Notes under the pieces: model-generated | Told to the model about the DNA's origin: nothing | The model's input: only the letters and a program-made list of their open reading frames with translations | The model's database searches: none | Position numbers and translations under genes: made by a program | Source: Corythoichthys intestinalis | Taxonomy: Eukaryota; Chordata; Actinopteri; Syngnathiformes; Syngnathidae | Reading direction: 5' to 3' | DNA: 64,000 nucleotides | Assembly: GCF_030265065.1 (NCBI RefSeq) | Contig: NC_080406.1 | Location: forward strand, 43,347,638-43,411,637 | Part shown: positions 22,215 to 32,339 of the stretch, piece by piece | How positions within the stretch are numbered: position 1 is the stretch's first letter | How the letters are laid out: each line of letters begins with the position of its first letter

Positions 22215-23018
22215 TAGGAGTGGGAACCTCTTGTTACCTCACGATACGATACAATACAATTTGCGATTCAAAGCTCACGATAATGATGATCTGACAATAT
22301 GGCGATACATCGATTATCGATACATTGGCCAGGAAATCCTTCTGGGATATTCTACAAACAACTAATAAACAGAAAAACAAGCCTCTGCTGCGAATTGGAA
22401 TGAGTTTATCACTTGTAGACGTCCAATCCATTTGAACTGGGAGGGTGGCAGCGAATGAACGCTGCCAACCCTCCCACCTCAAATGGATTAAACATCTATG
22501 GCCGTCATTGCCAGCCAGTGCCAGGCAATGAGGTCATTTTGGGCCATTTAAGGTCATTTACCTGTTGATTTTCAGTTACTTCCCCAAAAATCGGACAGAA
22601 TGACTGCGAATGCTCTGGTTTCGAATTAGTGCTGCAACAATTAATCGATTAACTCGAGTATTCGATTAGAAAAAAAGATTCAAATGAAATTTTGCTGCTT
22701 CGAATATTCATTTAATTAAAGCGGTGTTGTAATGGTTTGTTTTGAAAATGCCCTCTAGTCTACCTCATTTCACATGGCTGAATCTATCTGCTCCCTGTTA
22801 AGACCAACATAAGCTAAGTTTTTGTTTGAGCCAATGTTTTTTTTAATGCATTCGTAATTTAGTTTAAAGGTATATTTAGCCATTCTTTTGTGGGAATGTG
22901 TGTCTGAGCCATTTGTTAAGAGCATTGTAAAAAAGCGTTAGCATTTTATAGCATTTAAGCCAGCGGAGTTTTGCTATTTAAGTGAGCCAATTCTTGTTTT
23001 GTTGTACATAGATCCTCT

Positions 23019-23049
<31 letters not shown>

Positions 23050-23440
23050 TATATGTATATACAGTATATACCGTGTGAGGCTCAGCTCAGGTAAAAAAAA
23101 TATGTTCCTTATCCGATTACTCGAATATTTGAACTAAATAGTTCATCAATTAATCGACTACTAAAATAATCGATAGCTGCAGCCCTATTTCGCATGAACG
23201 AACATTCCCAGTCTAAATGGATTGGGCGTCGAGCACCGTAAATGGCAGCCTTAGTTACCTGAGACACTATTATGGTGGAAGATTTTGGTAGCAACTTGTT
23301 GGTCCCTTTTTTTTTTTTTTTTTTAAACATTGACACCTTTTTAAAACGATAACTCGATTCTTGGCAGGAGCATATGGATAACCTTTTGGGATACAAAGTA
23401 TCACTATGTATCACCATTTCGATATTTTGTCACACCCCTA
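22215..23440 (+). mobile_element. hAT element A1 ('TAGGGGTGTGACAAAATATCG' family)
   Basis: TAGGAGTGGGAACCTC at left and inverted TAGGGGTGTGACAAAATAT at right are flanked by CTAGAGAA and CTAAAGAA (7 of 8), an hAT-sized target duplication. It lies in the Tc1 transposase gene. A palindromic GACGTCCAATCC unit (22385-22530) is part of it, as in copy A2. No transposase is seen. Another hAT is nested at 22627-23187. Confidence 0.85.
22627..23187. mobile_element. hAT MITE with 'TAGGGCTGCA' ends
   Basis: TAGTGCTGCAAC at left and inverted TAGGGCTGCAGC at right, both followed by ATCGATT-rich subterminal repeats, are flanked by TTTCGAAT and TTTCGCAT (7 of 8). It is 561 bp with no coding region and contains a short TA array (23018-23045). 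It is the third level of the nest. Confidence 0.85.
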
Positions 23441-23767
23441 CTAAAGAAGATCTGTGCGGAGCAGAGGTGCAAAATCCCTGCTGCTATCTGTGCAAACCTG
23501 GTGAAAAGTTACAGGAAACATTTGACCTATGTAATTGTAATCAAAGGCTACTGTACCAAATATGACCATTGATTTTCTCAGGTGTACATATATGTATTTG
23601 CTGTGGTCTAATACAAATAAATTATTTGAAAATCATACACTGTGAGTTCAGGATTTTTTTTAGATTGTCTCTCATAGTGGACAAGCACCTACCATGAAAA
23701 TGTTTAACTCGCCCATCATTTCTAATTGGGAGAATTGGGTATTCATTTATTTGTTTTCCTTACTGTA

Positions 23768-24010
23768 CGTGATTCTTGCATAATTAACACATGGTTCTTG
23801 CACTCTTTTAAAAGTCCAATTCAATGCTTTTTAAGACATTTTGAAGACTTTACAAATATAATTTAACACTAAAACATGTCGCAACTTCTGATGAAGAAAA
23901 AAAACTAATTTCATTTTACTGTAACTGGTGTTTTTCTCCTCTCATGTGCAACTCGATGGCTTTGACCCCCCATTGTCCCGAATGGAAAAGTCTTTTTGCA
24001 GACTTTACAC
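23768..24010. other. No recognised gene
   Basis: A short AT-rich spacer between the Tc1 element and hAT A2. Nothing recognisable. Confidence 0.3.
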
Positions 24011-25040
24011 TTGGGGTGGAAACCTCTGGGTATTTCATGATACGATATGATTTGCTCACGATATAGCGGCACAACAGTTATCGATTCATGGGTCAGGAAA
24101 TCATTCTAGGAAACAACTAGTAAACAGTAAAATAAGCTACTGTCATCATTCTGCTGTGAATTGGAATAGATTTATCACTAGTAGACGTCCAATTCGTTTG
24201 AAGTGGCAGGGATGGCAGTGAATGAACGTTTATTCGCTGCGATCCCTCCCACTTCAAACGGATTGGACGTATGTGGCCCTCAGTTTTTGCCGGTGCCGGG
24301 CAGTGAGTTCATTTTGAGGCATTTCACGTCATTTCCTGTTCATTTTTGGTCACTTCCTTTTCCTTTTGGTGCATTTACGGGTTACATCCAACTGGCTTTG
24401 GGTTACTGAAAAGGAAGGGACACAAAATCAACAGGAAGTGACCAGTAAATGCCACAAAAGACTGGCTATGAATGCTCTTGTTTCAGTGCCATTGCCCGCC
24501 ATAGACGTCCATTTCAGTCAAAATTGGTTGGATGTCGAAGGCCGTTATTGGCAGCCAGTGAGCTTATGTAGAGACTATTCTAATGGAACATTTTGGTAGC
24601 AACCCCCCCCCCTCCCAAAAAAAAACACAGTGACACCTCTTTAAAACTACATTACCGTATATTAGGGGTGTAATGGTATGCAAAAATCTCGGTTCGGTAC
24701 ATACCTCGGTTTTGAGGTCACGGTTCGGTTCATTTTCGGTACAGTAAGAAAACAAAATGCAAAATATAAATGTGCTAGTTGTTTATTACACACTTTTGTG
24801 CTTTCAACAATAGGAGCATTAGCCTATGCAAAGCTAGAATTCTGCTCAAAAATAGAAAATACAATATTTTGATATGTAGATATTTTGAAAAACAAAATAA
24901 AATAAATAACTTTGGCTAATACTTTTTCTTTAAAAAAAATATCTGATGTGCAAAATTGAAGATTCAACAGTTGCAACACTGAACAGTTTCAAGTTTCTCA
25001 TATTAACTTTATGACCACAGGCTCGAAAAGTAAGGGTTAT

Positions 25041-26592
25041 TAGGGCTGTCAAAGGATTAAAATTTTTAATTGAGTTAATCACAGCTTAAAAAATAATTAA
25101 TCGTAATTAATCGCAATTCAAACCATCTCTAAAATATGCCATATTTTTTTGTAAATTATTTTTGGAATGGAAAGATAAGACACAAAACGGATATATACAT
25201 TCAACATACTGTACATAAGTACTGTATTTGTTGATTACAACAATAAATCCACAAGATGGCATTAACATTAACATTCTTTCTGTTGAAGACATTTTCTTTT
25301 TCTCTGCAAAAACAAACATACAACAGAGCCTTACAAAAGTAACAAAAACAGTATTATTTATAATGTGTGAAAAGTGTGTGTAGTGTACACATAAATGTGG
25401 CCCTCTTCGCTACTCATCCTCTAGCAAGTCGCTGAGGCAAACCAAATTATTTACATTTTCTGAGAGTTGTTCTATCTATATTCTTTTTTAATTTGAATTC
25501 CCCACCCAGAGGGCCAACCTAATTTTCTTCCATGTTTACATTTAACCGTTACACAGGCTGCTCACTGCACTTAGTTCTGAGTAGTGCGACGGCCCTGGCC
25601 GTTTAATTGTTATCTTTTTTGAGACTGTCAGTCAGCTGATCGTCGCGTCCGGCAGCTGGCTGCCTCCCCTCCCAACGTGACTTACTCTGATTGACGCCGG
25701 ACGGGCAGACGACGTCGCCGCCGCTGATAGGCCACCCGAGGAAGGGTGCCAACTTCAAAAACTAGCCGCTGTCTGTCATGTCTCCATCGTGCAGCGCTTT
25801 GTTTACATTTGCGGCAATAACGACACTTGCTTTACGGCAGCTAAGCCGATACAAGGTAGGTTGAGCTCGCATCCCCGCGTGTGTGTTGTATTGTGCCTGA
25901 GTCTTGTTAACCAAATAAAGGCAGCGTTAACAAAAGCCATCTGACCGCTCGTCATTTTACAGTCAACACTCTGAGAGTTCACAACTTCGCATTTGACAGC
26001 ATACATGCCGCGTACCTCCTCTCCTCGGCAGCTGTTTGCTCGCCATTCATTCACCTGTGCATTTGATCGCTATTTTGTTACACTTCCGCTTTTTTGGTGA
26101 GGTCTTTTGTGTTCATTCGTTATTGGATCGTTTTTGTTCACCAATGTAAATAAGAGCACCGCAGCAGTAGAGGTAAACTGGCGTTTTCGTTCAACCCGTT
26201 TTGTTTAGTGTAGAAGCCAGGGTAGTGGCTGTCTTATTTCCTTTTTACGATCAGGGTTTACTTAGCGGGTGAGGTTTAAGTGTAGTTGCATTTTGTTTGT
26301 TGTTTTCACCTGGGCTTACGCTCAAGTCAGCTTCTTCCGCATTTTGTATATTTTGTTCATTGCGAGTTCGACTTGTGTGAATAAATTTGTGTCCACTTGC
26401 AACTTGTGTGCACGGCTCGTTTTATGTTACGCCCTTAGCGACCCGTCCGTGGGACGTAACAGTGGGATTATGGGATGCATGAGCGGGCATTCCGCGCTTG
26501 TGGTAAATGCGTCAAATATTTTAACGTGATTAATTCAAAAAATTAAACGTGATTAATTCAAAAAATTAATTACCCCCCGCTACACGCTAAAT
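25041..26592 (+). mobile_element. hAT element B1 ('TAGGGCTGTCAAACGATTAA' family)
   Basis: The left end TAGGGCTGTCAAAGGATTAA, then GAGTTAATCACAGCTTA, is near-identical to the ends at 35295 and (inverted) 48064. The right side keeps ATTTTAACGTGATTAATTC, but the very terminus is decayed. The interior is GC-richer, including an LTR-like block at 26076-26461. No transposase is seen. Confidence 0.7.
26076..26461 (+). mobile_element. Possible solo LTR fossil
   Basis: A block from TGTTAC to GTAACA (about 386 bases) with an AATAAA at 26380 followed by a GT-rich stretch, the layout of an LTR. It is absent from the related hAT copies at 35.3 and 45.9 kb. No internal region is present. The call rests on ends and layout only. 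Confidence 0.35.
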
Positions 26593-26802
26593 TTGAGAGC
26601 ACTTTACATTACATCAGAAACTCGTTCGGTACGCCTCCGTTCTAAAACGTGGACCACGTACCGAAACGGTTCAATACAAATACATGTACCGTTACATCCT
26701 TACCCTATATATATATCCATTCTTGGTTGGACCATATCGATAACCTTTTGGGCTACAAAGTACAGCAATATATCACCTATTTGATATATAGTCACATCCC
26801 TA

Positions 26803-27059
26803 CTTTCATTGGGCAAGCATGTTTTTCTTACAGTAGTAATCATACAAAATATTCAGATTCATTTAGCAAAGAAAAATTAAAAAGGAAATCGTAGTACTAC
26901 TGCCAAGTTTTGTCCTGATCTTTAAAAAATGCTCATAAGCTACATCGGAGGCAAGCCTGTATGATTGGACCACCATTGCAATTATGACTTGACTCGAAAT
27001 TGACTTGTTAACTTACTCAGCTTTAATATCATTGTATTTTAATGAACAGAAAATCACTA
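26803..27059. other. No recognised gene
   Basis: AT-rich single-copy-looking spacer. No feature supported. Confidence 0.3.
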
Positions 27060-27300
27060 ATAGAACCTGAACAGGTCACCAATCAATTATGAGGCACATT
27101 AGACAACCAACAATCAGTCCTACTCACTATGAACCCAACTTGCATGTTTTTGAGGAAGCCAGCGTACATGTGTAACCAAATGGTGGGAACATGTGACCAC
27201 ACAAGGAAATGCCCCAAAGGCCAGCGGGTGAAAACTGAGTTGGATGAAAGCTGGGAACAACGTTTTCATGTTTCAACTCCGAGAAAGCCAGCCCTACATG
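27060..27300 (+). repeat. Old copy of the teleost dispersed repeat
   Basis: Decayed words in the order of the 10130-10488 copy: CTGAACAGGTCACCAATCAA, GAGGCACATTAGACAACCAA, CTTGCATGTTTTTGAGG, then GTGGGAACATG and AAGGCCAGCGGG. It is much more diverged than the 10-kb copy. Confidence 0.5.
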
Positions 27301-28324
27301 AATCGTTTGAAGGAAACCACAAAAAGATGCTGTGAGGAAGAAGACGAAGAAAGAGGAGGAGGAGAGGGGTGCGTGGGGATTCCGTTCAAAGGCCGTGTTG
27401 CTGTGAGACTCCGGGGCCATTCAGTGAACTTGGGTGTTGGTGAACGGAGGCGCCGCACAAAGGAGCGCCTCCAAATTAGGAGCACAAAGACGCCTCTGTG
27501 GGAGCCTCCCAGCGAATTAATGAGCACCGATACATATTCTCACAAACAGCTCATAAGCATGGGGGGGGTCACGGGATTGCATTCTCGCAGCCATTTTGTG
27601 CTCTTCGCAATCTTGAGCCAGGAAAGTTTGTGGGCTACCTTGAAAACTGCACACACCTGACGAGTTTTACACAGCGCTCATTTATACATTCAGATCATCA
27701 GTTCCTATATTTGTTAAAATCAAGGATTAGCTACAGCATCAGTGCATACCTAGTGTGCCATATTTAAAGGGTATGAGAAGTTGACTGCGATTGGCTGCGA
27801 ATGGATGGGGGAATGATCACCCTAAAAGCAGCACAAAATGTCTCTTTTGTTTGCACCCGCTGAGCCTTTCTGCTTTCCAACTACAAACTAAAAAGTTTAA
27901 ATTTTGTGCTTGACATTGTTTTTTGTTTGATCTGTACAGAACTCTTGATTTATAACGGTAACAGATGGTCTGTGGAACTGATTTCCAATCATTTCCATGG
28001 GAATGGTTGCGTGGAAATCAAACAACGGAATTTCATTGTAGAAGATTTTGAGGTAAATATTTGTTTTTTTTGTTTTTTTAGCAGGGTTACACAACAGCAA
28101 CTCCTCAAATAATTTCCACTAAAATCTGCAAAACTGTTGAGCCTTGGGCTAAATATGATTCTTTCCATTGGGTGTTTTTGCAACTACAGGATATTTTCTC
28201 ACTATTCAATATTTTCATTTAACTTTTTTTCCCCAATGACTTAATCATAAATATTAAATGCATTCCGTTGACATGTCACAGCAATTTTTATATTCTGGGA
28301 CAAGGCCAATCTATGGCTCACTTG
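27301..28324. other. No recognised gene
   Basis: A purine-rich patch (27335-27370, GAGGAAGAAGACGAAG) gives acidic open frames with no domain. The rest is AT-rich. No gene is supported. Confidence 0.3.
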
Positions 28325-28452
28325 TATGAACTAATTGGCTGCCAATGACGGTGGTTCGCGTCCAATCCATTTTAACTGGGACCCAATCAAAATGGATTGG
28401 ACGTCTATCGACGTCAGTGGCACTGAAACATGAACATTCACTGCCAGTGAGT
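28325..28452. repeat. Palindromic 'GACGTCCAATCC' repeat
   Basis: Two inverted arms: GGCTGCCAATGACGGTGG, CGTCCAATCCATTTTAACTG at left and CAAAATGGATTGGACGTC, TATCGACGTCAGTGGC at right, only about 10 bases apart. One of the clearest copies in the window. Confidence 0.6.
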
Positions 28453-28711
28453 TAACAAGTGAGCAAGAGTGCAAGAGAAATCAGTGAGTGAGCACACATG
28501 CAGCTCAACCCTGCAGCACTTAATCTCTCTAATCGCTTTCTTCGACTCAAATCCCACAGTGGACGCGATGTATATTCTACAACACAGTGCTACTTCTTTT
28601 TTGACACTTAAGCAGAACTTTGAACCGACTGTTAAACCCGCGGAAAAGTTTGCAGAATCAAACCAGCCCGCTGTTCCTAGCGTTTTGGTGATAAATAAAA
28701 GTGCACTCACC

Positions 28712-28876
28712 CATGTTTAAAGGTGTTCCCTGTGAGTCCGAGGTTGTAAGAGTCGGATGCAAGTCGTCGAGTGTTTTGGGTGCACCGCCGCAACGAGGGA
28801 GTCCCGAGATGCGCACTAAACTAGACGTTCGCAAAATGCAAACACTGGAGACTGCCCCGGCGTATGACGTCATTGC
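28712..28876 (-). CDS. Possible first exon of an unrecognised gene
   Basis: The minus-strand frame opens MTSYAGAVSSVCILRTSSL, continues VRISGLPRCGGAPKTLD and DLHPTLTTSDSQGTPLNM, and runs into a perfect GGTGAGTG donor at about 28707-28713. Upstream (28864-28872) is a TGACGTCA-type box (ATGACGTCAT) in a CpG-containing patch. Exon plus donor plus CRE box is a plausible host promoter and first exon, but I do not recognise the protein and no second exon was identified. It may be chance. Confidence 0.3.
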
Positions 28877-29291
28877 AAAGCGTGGGTGGGGCTAAGAGAG
28901 GTGGCCGATATTATAATTCTTTATGCTAAGTTTTTGTTATTCACAAACAAAAGTTCACCGAGAAACCTCCTATAATTGCATTTTTCAGTCAGAAATAGAT
29001 TATAACGTTTTTACATTTATTTGTGTGTTTAATGTATTTATTAAAATTTAACAGCATTGGAAGAGAGACATGTTTTTCCCTTTTTCCCCCCAAATTAAAA
29101 AAAAAGGAAAAACAAACAAACAAAAAATCCTAACCTAATATGTATATTTTAATAAATTAGGCTCGAGCGTTTACGTCACAGCAGCACGGGATCATGCGAG
29201 ATTTGCGACAACGCAGCCATTTCGGAAGCACGTCTGCATCACGGGACATTTAAATTTAACGGCAAATACAATTCAACTACGAGTGCCAAAG

Positions 29292-29603
29292 ATGGAAAAA
29301 AGTAAGGAAAACTTGCCAGTTCGATACAGAGACAAACTTGTTACCACGGCGAAGGACAGATATGTGAGCAATTTTAAGGATGTGAACAATGTTGACCCTT
29401 ACGAGCAAGCCGAACACAAATGGAATAAAGATGTCGACAAGCTTCCACCACTACGCGAAACTGACATCATGCTGTATTTAGTGTTTGGTGTAAGTTACTA
29501 CACTCATCAGCAATTCCGAAACTACAAATCGCTACAAAGCTACGAACAGTTTTGCTGCGGATGGGTGCAGGATCTGCACATTATGACCATCTTTCTAGCA
29601 AAG
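29292..29603 (+). CDS. N-terminal exon resembling YqaJ/SWIM-type transposon proteins
   Basis: From ATG 29292 the exon encodes about 104 residues: MEKSKENLPVRYRDKLVTTA, VNNVDPYEQAEHKW, LPPLRETDIMLYLVFGVS, YYTHQQFRNYKSLQSYEQF, CCGWVQDLH. The pattern DPY...W...LP...DI..YL......YT......YKSL.SY..F..GWV is the one I recall at the N-terminus of fish and invertebrate proteins carrying a SWIM zinc finger and a YqaJ-like nuclease domain. Those downstream domains are absent here. The exon ends LAK|GTAGGC, a good donor. An in-frame GTG three codons upstream is ignored because ATG follows. The frame is intact. Naming is from memory of the family pattern, not a search. Confidence 0.5.
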
Positions 29604-29867
29604 GTAGGCAATGTGTGTTTACATTAGTCTGTGACCACGGATGTACAAATGTTTTGTTGCAGAAAATGTCGCCTGTGTACAAATTCTTTGCCACTCTCTC
29701 ACGTCAAAATATTACAGCTTTTTCATTTAGCAACGACAGAAATTATGTCTTATGAAGACAATGCACATGTATGCATGCTAGTTGTTTAGCTGTAGCTATA
29801 GCTAACAACAGGCCGACTTAGGGCATAAAGTTACCGAAATTTGCGTAAACAAACGAAATTAACTTAC

Positions 29868-30111
29868 CGGAGTGGAAGTGCATAGAGCAAACTCTGTGTG
29901 TAACTGGAGAATCAAACGTTATGCCCTTCCTTCTGATCGAGGCCACCCATGCCATTCTTCGACGTTTGGTAAGTTCAGATATGACCTTTCCCTCGCCTTT
30001 TCTCCATGTAGGGATCCGGAAGAAACTCAATGGTGTTCCGTCGAGCTGTACATTCTCCTGTCTATTCGATCGGTTGTTGCAATTCTTTACCGCACAATAA
30101 TTTCCAACCAT
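29868..30111 (-). CDS. THAP-domain first exon
   Basis: From the ATG at 30111: MVGNYCAVKNCNNRSNRQE, then PLSFFRIPTWRKG, RRMAWVASIRRKGI, RVCSMHFHSG. The C-x4-C, the central Trp and the C-x2-H are all present, so the C2CH finger is complete; the spacer between the Cys pair and the Trp is longer than in small THAP proteins. The reading hits a perfect donor (CCG|GTAAGTT) directly after HFHSG. It converges on the plus-strand exon and lies 107 bases inside the right TIR. It is probably the DNA-binding head of the element's transposase. The frame is intact. Confidence 0.7.
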
Positions 30112-30218
30112 TTTTAAAGAGCGACCTGTGTTGAAATGCCTCACTGTTTATGTTTACCGCTTCCATAATGGTGATAGCTGCGGAAACCTCGCGAGTGCCA
30201 CGTCATACGCTCGAGCCT

Positions 30219-31136
30219 AATTGGGTTTAAACACTGCAAACAGGGGCATTGCCAGGGGGGGCAGGGGTGGGCGGTGCCCACCCACGGACACGCTCTGCCC
30301 ACCCAATTGAAAACTGGATGTAGTACTAACGGCAGTGTGGGCACCGCGTTTGGTATCCCATTCATATAGTACTGATGAGTTCTAACTTTTAACTTTTGCG
30401 TTGTTACCTCCTCTTTCACCTTTAAAAAAAAATTTTTTTAATAAAAAAAATAAAAAGGAAAATGAATGAATGAATGTTGGTTTTGTTCCTAGGGGGCGCT
30501 ATACACATTTACGCATATTTTGATTTTTTATTTATTTTTTTTGACATTTGATAAAAGTTTTCACCAGTGTTCACCTGACTGTTGAGTTTGGTGAGTTTTG
30601 AAGCACTCTGAGGGGGTCAAAGTAGGGCTCAAAGCGTCGGTGGGACAAAGAATGACTGCTAGGGGGCGCTACATAGTGTATTTGGAATTTGTCTTCACAT
30701 GGTATCAAAGATTGCACCTGTCTTGACCTGCCTGCCGATTTTGGAGCATTTTGAAGCATTCTAAGGGGGTCAAATTGAGCTCAAAGGGGCTGAGGAACAA
30801 AGAATAACTATAATAATAATAATAACACTGAGGAACCACAATAGGTTACCTAAAAAAAAAAACATTGTCAACTGCATGTCCATACAGTTCAGTTATGGAT
30901 GTGTTCTAAGTCAAATAAAATAAAATCAACTTTTATTTGTTTAAACCAAATCACAACAACCGTTATCTCAAGGAGAAAACAAAACATGTTTTAAGGTGCA
31001 GTAGCCCTACGCTGGATTTCGACCTACTTGAGCATTGTAGCTTTTTATTTATTTATTTATTTATTTATTTTATTTTATTTTTTTTTGGTAAGACTAATGA
31101 CCACCCACTCCTGGCATCCTGGTAACAATATAGGGC
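30219..31136. repeat. Spacer with a two-unit 'AGGGGGCGCTA' repeat
   Basis: Bases 30490-30655 and 30658-30830 are two related units of about 165 bases. Each starts with CTAGGGGGCGCTA and contains a TTCAC...TGTTCACCTG or TTGCACCTGTC word, GCATTTTGAAGCA-type words and AGGGGGTCAAA. The same CTAGGGGGCGCTA motif is common in fish repeats. Bases 30240-30330 hold a GC-rich repeat-like piece (GGTGCCCACCCACGG). An ATTT run lies at 31046-31085. No gene seen. Confidence 0.45.
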
Positions 31137-31735
31137 GGAAAACATAGACAACTGAAAAAGCAGTTTCTGCTCATGCACTCCTCTTTAAAATAAACTGCTG
31201 TATTTTAAGGCAAAAGAACTGTTGTGTTTTATAGAACAATATTTCTATATGCTGCCATAGAAGATTCATGGTGCATGAAGCCCCCAAACTATTTTTAATT
31301 TGTCCGTTTTACCCTGAAAACTCCGTTTACGGACATCGCGCAACCGCTTTTGTTTCAACCCACTCAGAAAAAGAAGGTGAGTAATTATACTTATTATTCG
31401 AAATATCTATCATTTTTAGCTTAGAATCATTAATTGATGTGTAATATTTAAAAAAAAAAAAACACTTAAAAAATTTATTCACTCGCATATTTTAAACTTT
31501 TAAACAAATTACGTCACAATGAAAAAAATGGTGTCTGTAAATAAGTCACGGATATCTACCTCATAACTATCGCTTAATTGTATTTTTTTTTGTTACTGTC
31601 GCATTTTCCCCGTTATTTGTGATGATAAATTATTGATCCCAAAAAAAAAAAACGTTTAAAAGGGTACATATATTTAAAACTAAATCTCAACCACTCCTTG
31701 ATGTCTGTGATTTCTGCATCGCGACTCTTAGCCAT
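31137..31735 (+). repeat. THAP-element intron-like block, second copy
   Basis: Aligns along its length with 12760-13440. It starts at GGAAAACATAGACAACTG and lacks the preceding THAP exon. It ends at the shared TGATTTCTGCATCGCGAC. Confidence 0.6.
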
Positions 31736-31949
31736 TTTTTCATGCTGTCCTCATATGTTGTGATGATGGCAGTTGGATGCGGCATTTCCAAATGGTCTTT
31801 TTTTTATGGATTTTAATGAGTAATGCCATTCCACCTCTACGGTCTTTTTTTAGGTTAGAGAAAGTGTAAAACAGAAGTCGCGAGCAGAAATGCAGAAGTA
31901 AAGCGGAAGTACCTCGGAAACGTGTCTATTAAAGAAAACAATGGTTTGT

Positions 31950-32141
31950 ACTAGGAGTGTGTTAACTCTTGGCTTATGCCAAGAATCAAGATATCATTTT
32001 AAAAAGGTGTCAATGTTTAAAAAAACAAAAACAAAAAAAAAACCATAAGGAACCAAGAAGGTATTACCAAAATCTTCCACCATAATTGTGTCTCAATTAA
32101 TCTCTATGGCTGACATTAAAGGCGCTCGACGCCCAATCCAT
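31950..32141 (-). mobile_element. hAT family A end fragment
   Basis: Read on the minus strand, TGGATTGGGCGTCGAGC, then TAATTGAGACACAATTATGG, GGAAGATTTTGGTA and AACATTGACACC follow the same order as 23215-23340 of hAT A1. Only this inner right part is present. Confidence 0.55.
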
Positions 32142-32250
32142 TATCATATCATATCATATCATATCATATCATATCATATCATATCATATCATATCATATC
32201 ATATCATATCATATCATATCATATCATATCATATCATATCATATCATATA
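32142..32250 (+). repeat. (ATATC)n microsatellite
   Basis: About 21 perfect ATATC pentanucleotide units. The open frame through it (repeats of IISYH) is an artefact. Confidence 0.95.
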
Positions 32251-32339
32251 TCTTAACATTAGTACATAAATAAATATATAAAACACTGTACAGTGTACTG
32301 TATTTATTCGTTTTTTATAGTTTTTTTTCTATTAAACAA

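Larger units (their letters stand above)
21339..23560 (+). pseudogene. Tc1 transposase, full length but dead
   Basis: Starts [20 protein letters not shown] (HTH helix). Scattered pieces follow in several frames: [34 protein letters not shown] (HDN block; the usual DPKH is changed to GLKQ), then [14 protein letters not shown] with the final catalytic DPN...N region, then a stop. A hAT insertion at 22215 separates the last 40 codons, which resume after 23440 ([18 protein letters not shown]-like). Several frameshifts and stops are visible. Confidence 0.8.
20999..23765 (+). mobile_element. Tc1 element with 'CAGTAAGGAAAATAAGTATTTG' ends, split by a hAT
   Basis: CAGTAAGGAAAATAAGTATT at left and its decayed inverse ending CCTTACTG at right are flanked by TA (20997-20998 and 23766-23767). 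Removing the 1.23-kb hAT at 22215-23440 leaves about 1.54 kb, the usual full Tc1 size. The transposase is on the plus strand. Confidence 0.9.
24663..26702 (+). mobile_element. hAT element with 'TAGGGGTGTAACGGTAC' ends
   Basis: TAGGGGTGTAATGGTATG and subterminal GGTTCGGTAC words at left are matched inverted by GTACCGTTACATCCTTA at right. The flanks CCGTATAT and CCCTATAT agree at 7 of 8. It is nested in A2 and itself split by 25041-26592. There is no transposase in what remains (about 0.5 kb). Confidence 0.85.
24011..26802 (+). mobile_element. hAT element A2, outer shell of a three-level nest
   Basis: Left sequence (TTGGGGTGGAAACCTC, then GATACGATATG, TCAGGAAATCATTCTAGG) and right sequence (ATAACCTTTTGGGCTACAAAG...GTCACATCCCTA) align along their length with A1. 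The flanks CTTTACAC and CTTTCATT match only partly. It carries two palindromic GACGTCC units (24170-24330, 24480-24560). The element at 24663-26702 sits inside it. Confidence 0.7.
29159..30218. mobile_element. Compact TIR element with two converging first exons
   Basis: AGGCTCGAGCGTTTACGTCAC at left and inverted AGGCTCGAGCGTATGACGTG at right are flanked on both sides by AATT, a 4-bp direct duplication. Only 1.06 kb lies between. A plus-strand exon (29292-29603) starts near the left end and a minus-strand THAP exon (29868-30111) near the right end. Each has an intact frame and a good splice donor pointing to the middle, where the rest of both genes should be. The simplest reading is an internally deleted derivative of a larger two-gene DNA transposon. 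Both exons are unbroken, so it is young. The superfamily is not certain; THAP and a 4-bp target suggest a Kolobok relative. Confidence 0.7.

Noticed and set aside
27244-27660. 138-codon open frame with an acidic EEEDEERGGG run
   Set aside because: The acidic part comes from a simple GAGGAAGA purine run. The start overlaps an old dispersed repeat and no domain or splice support is seen.
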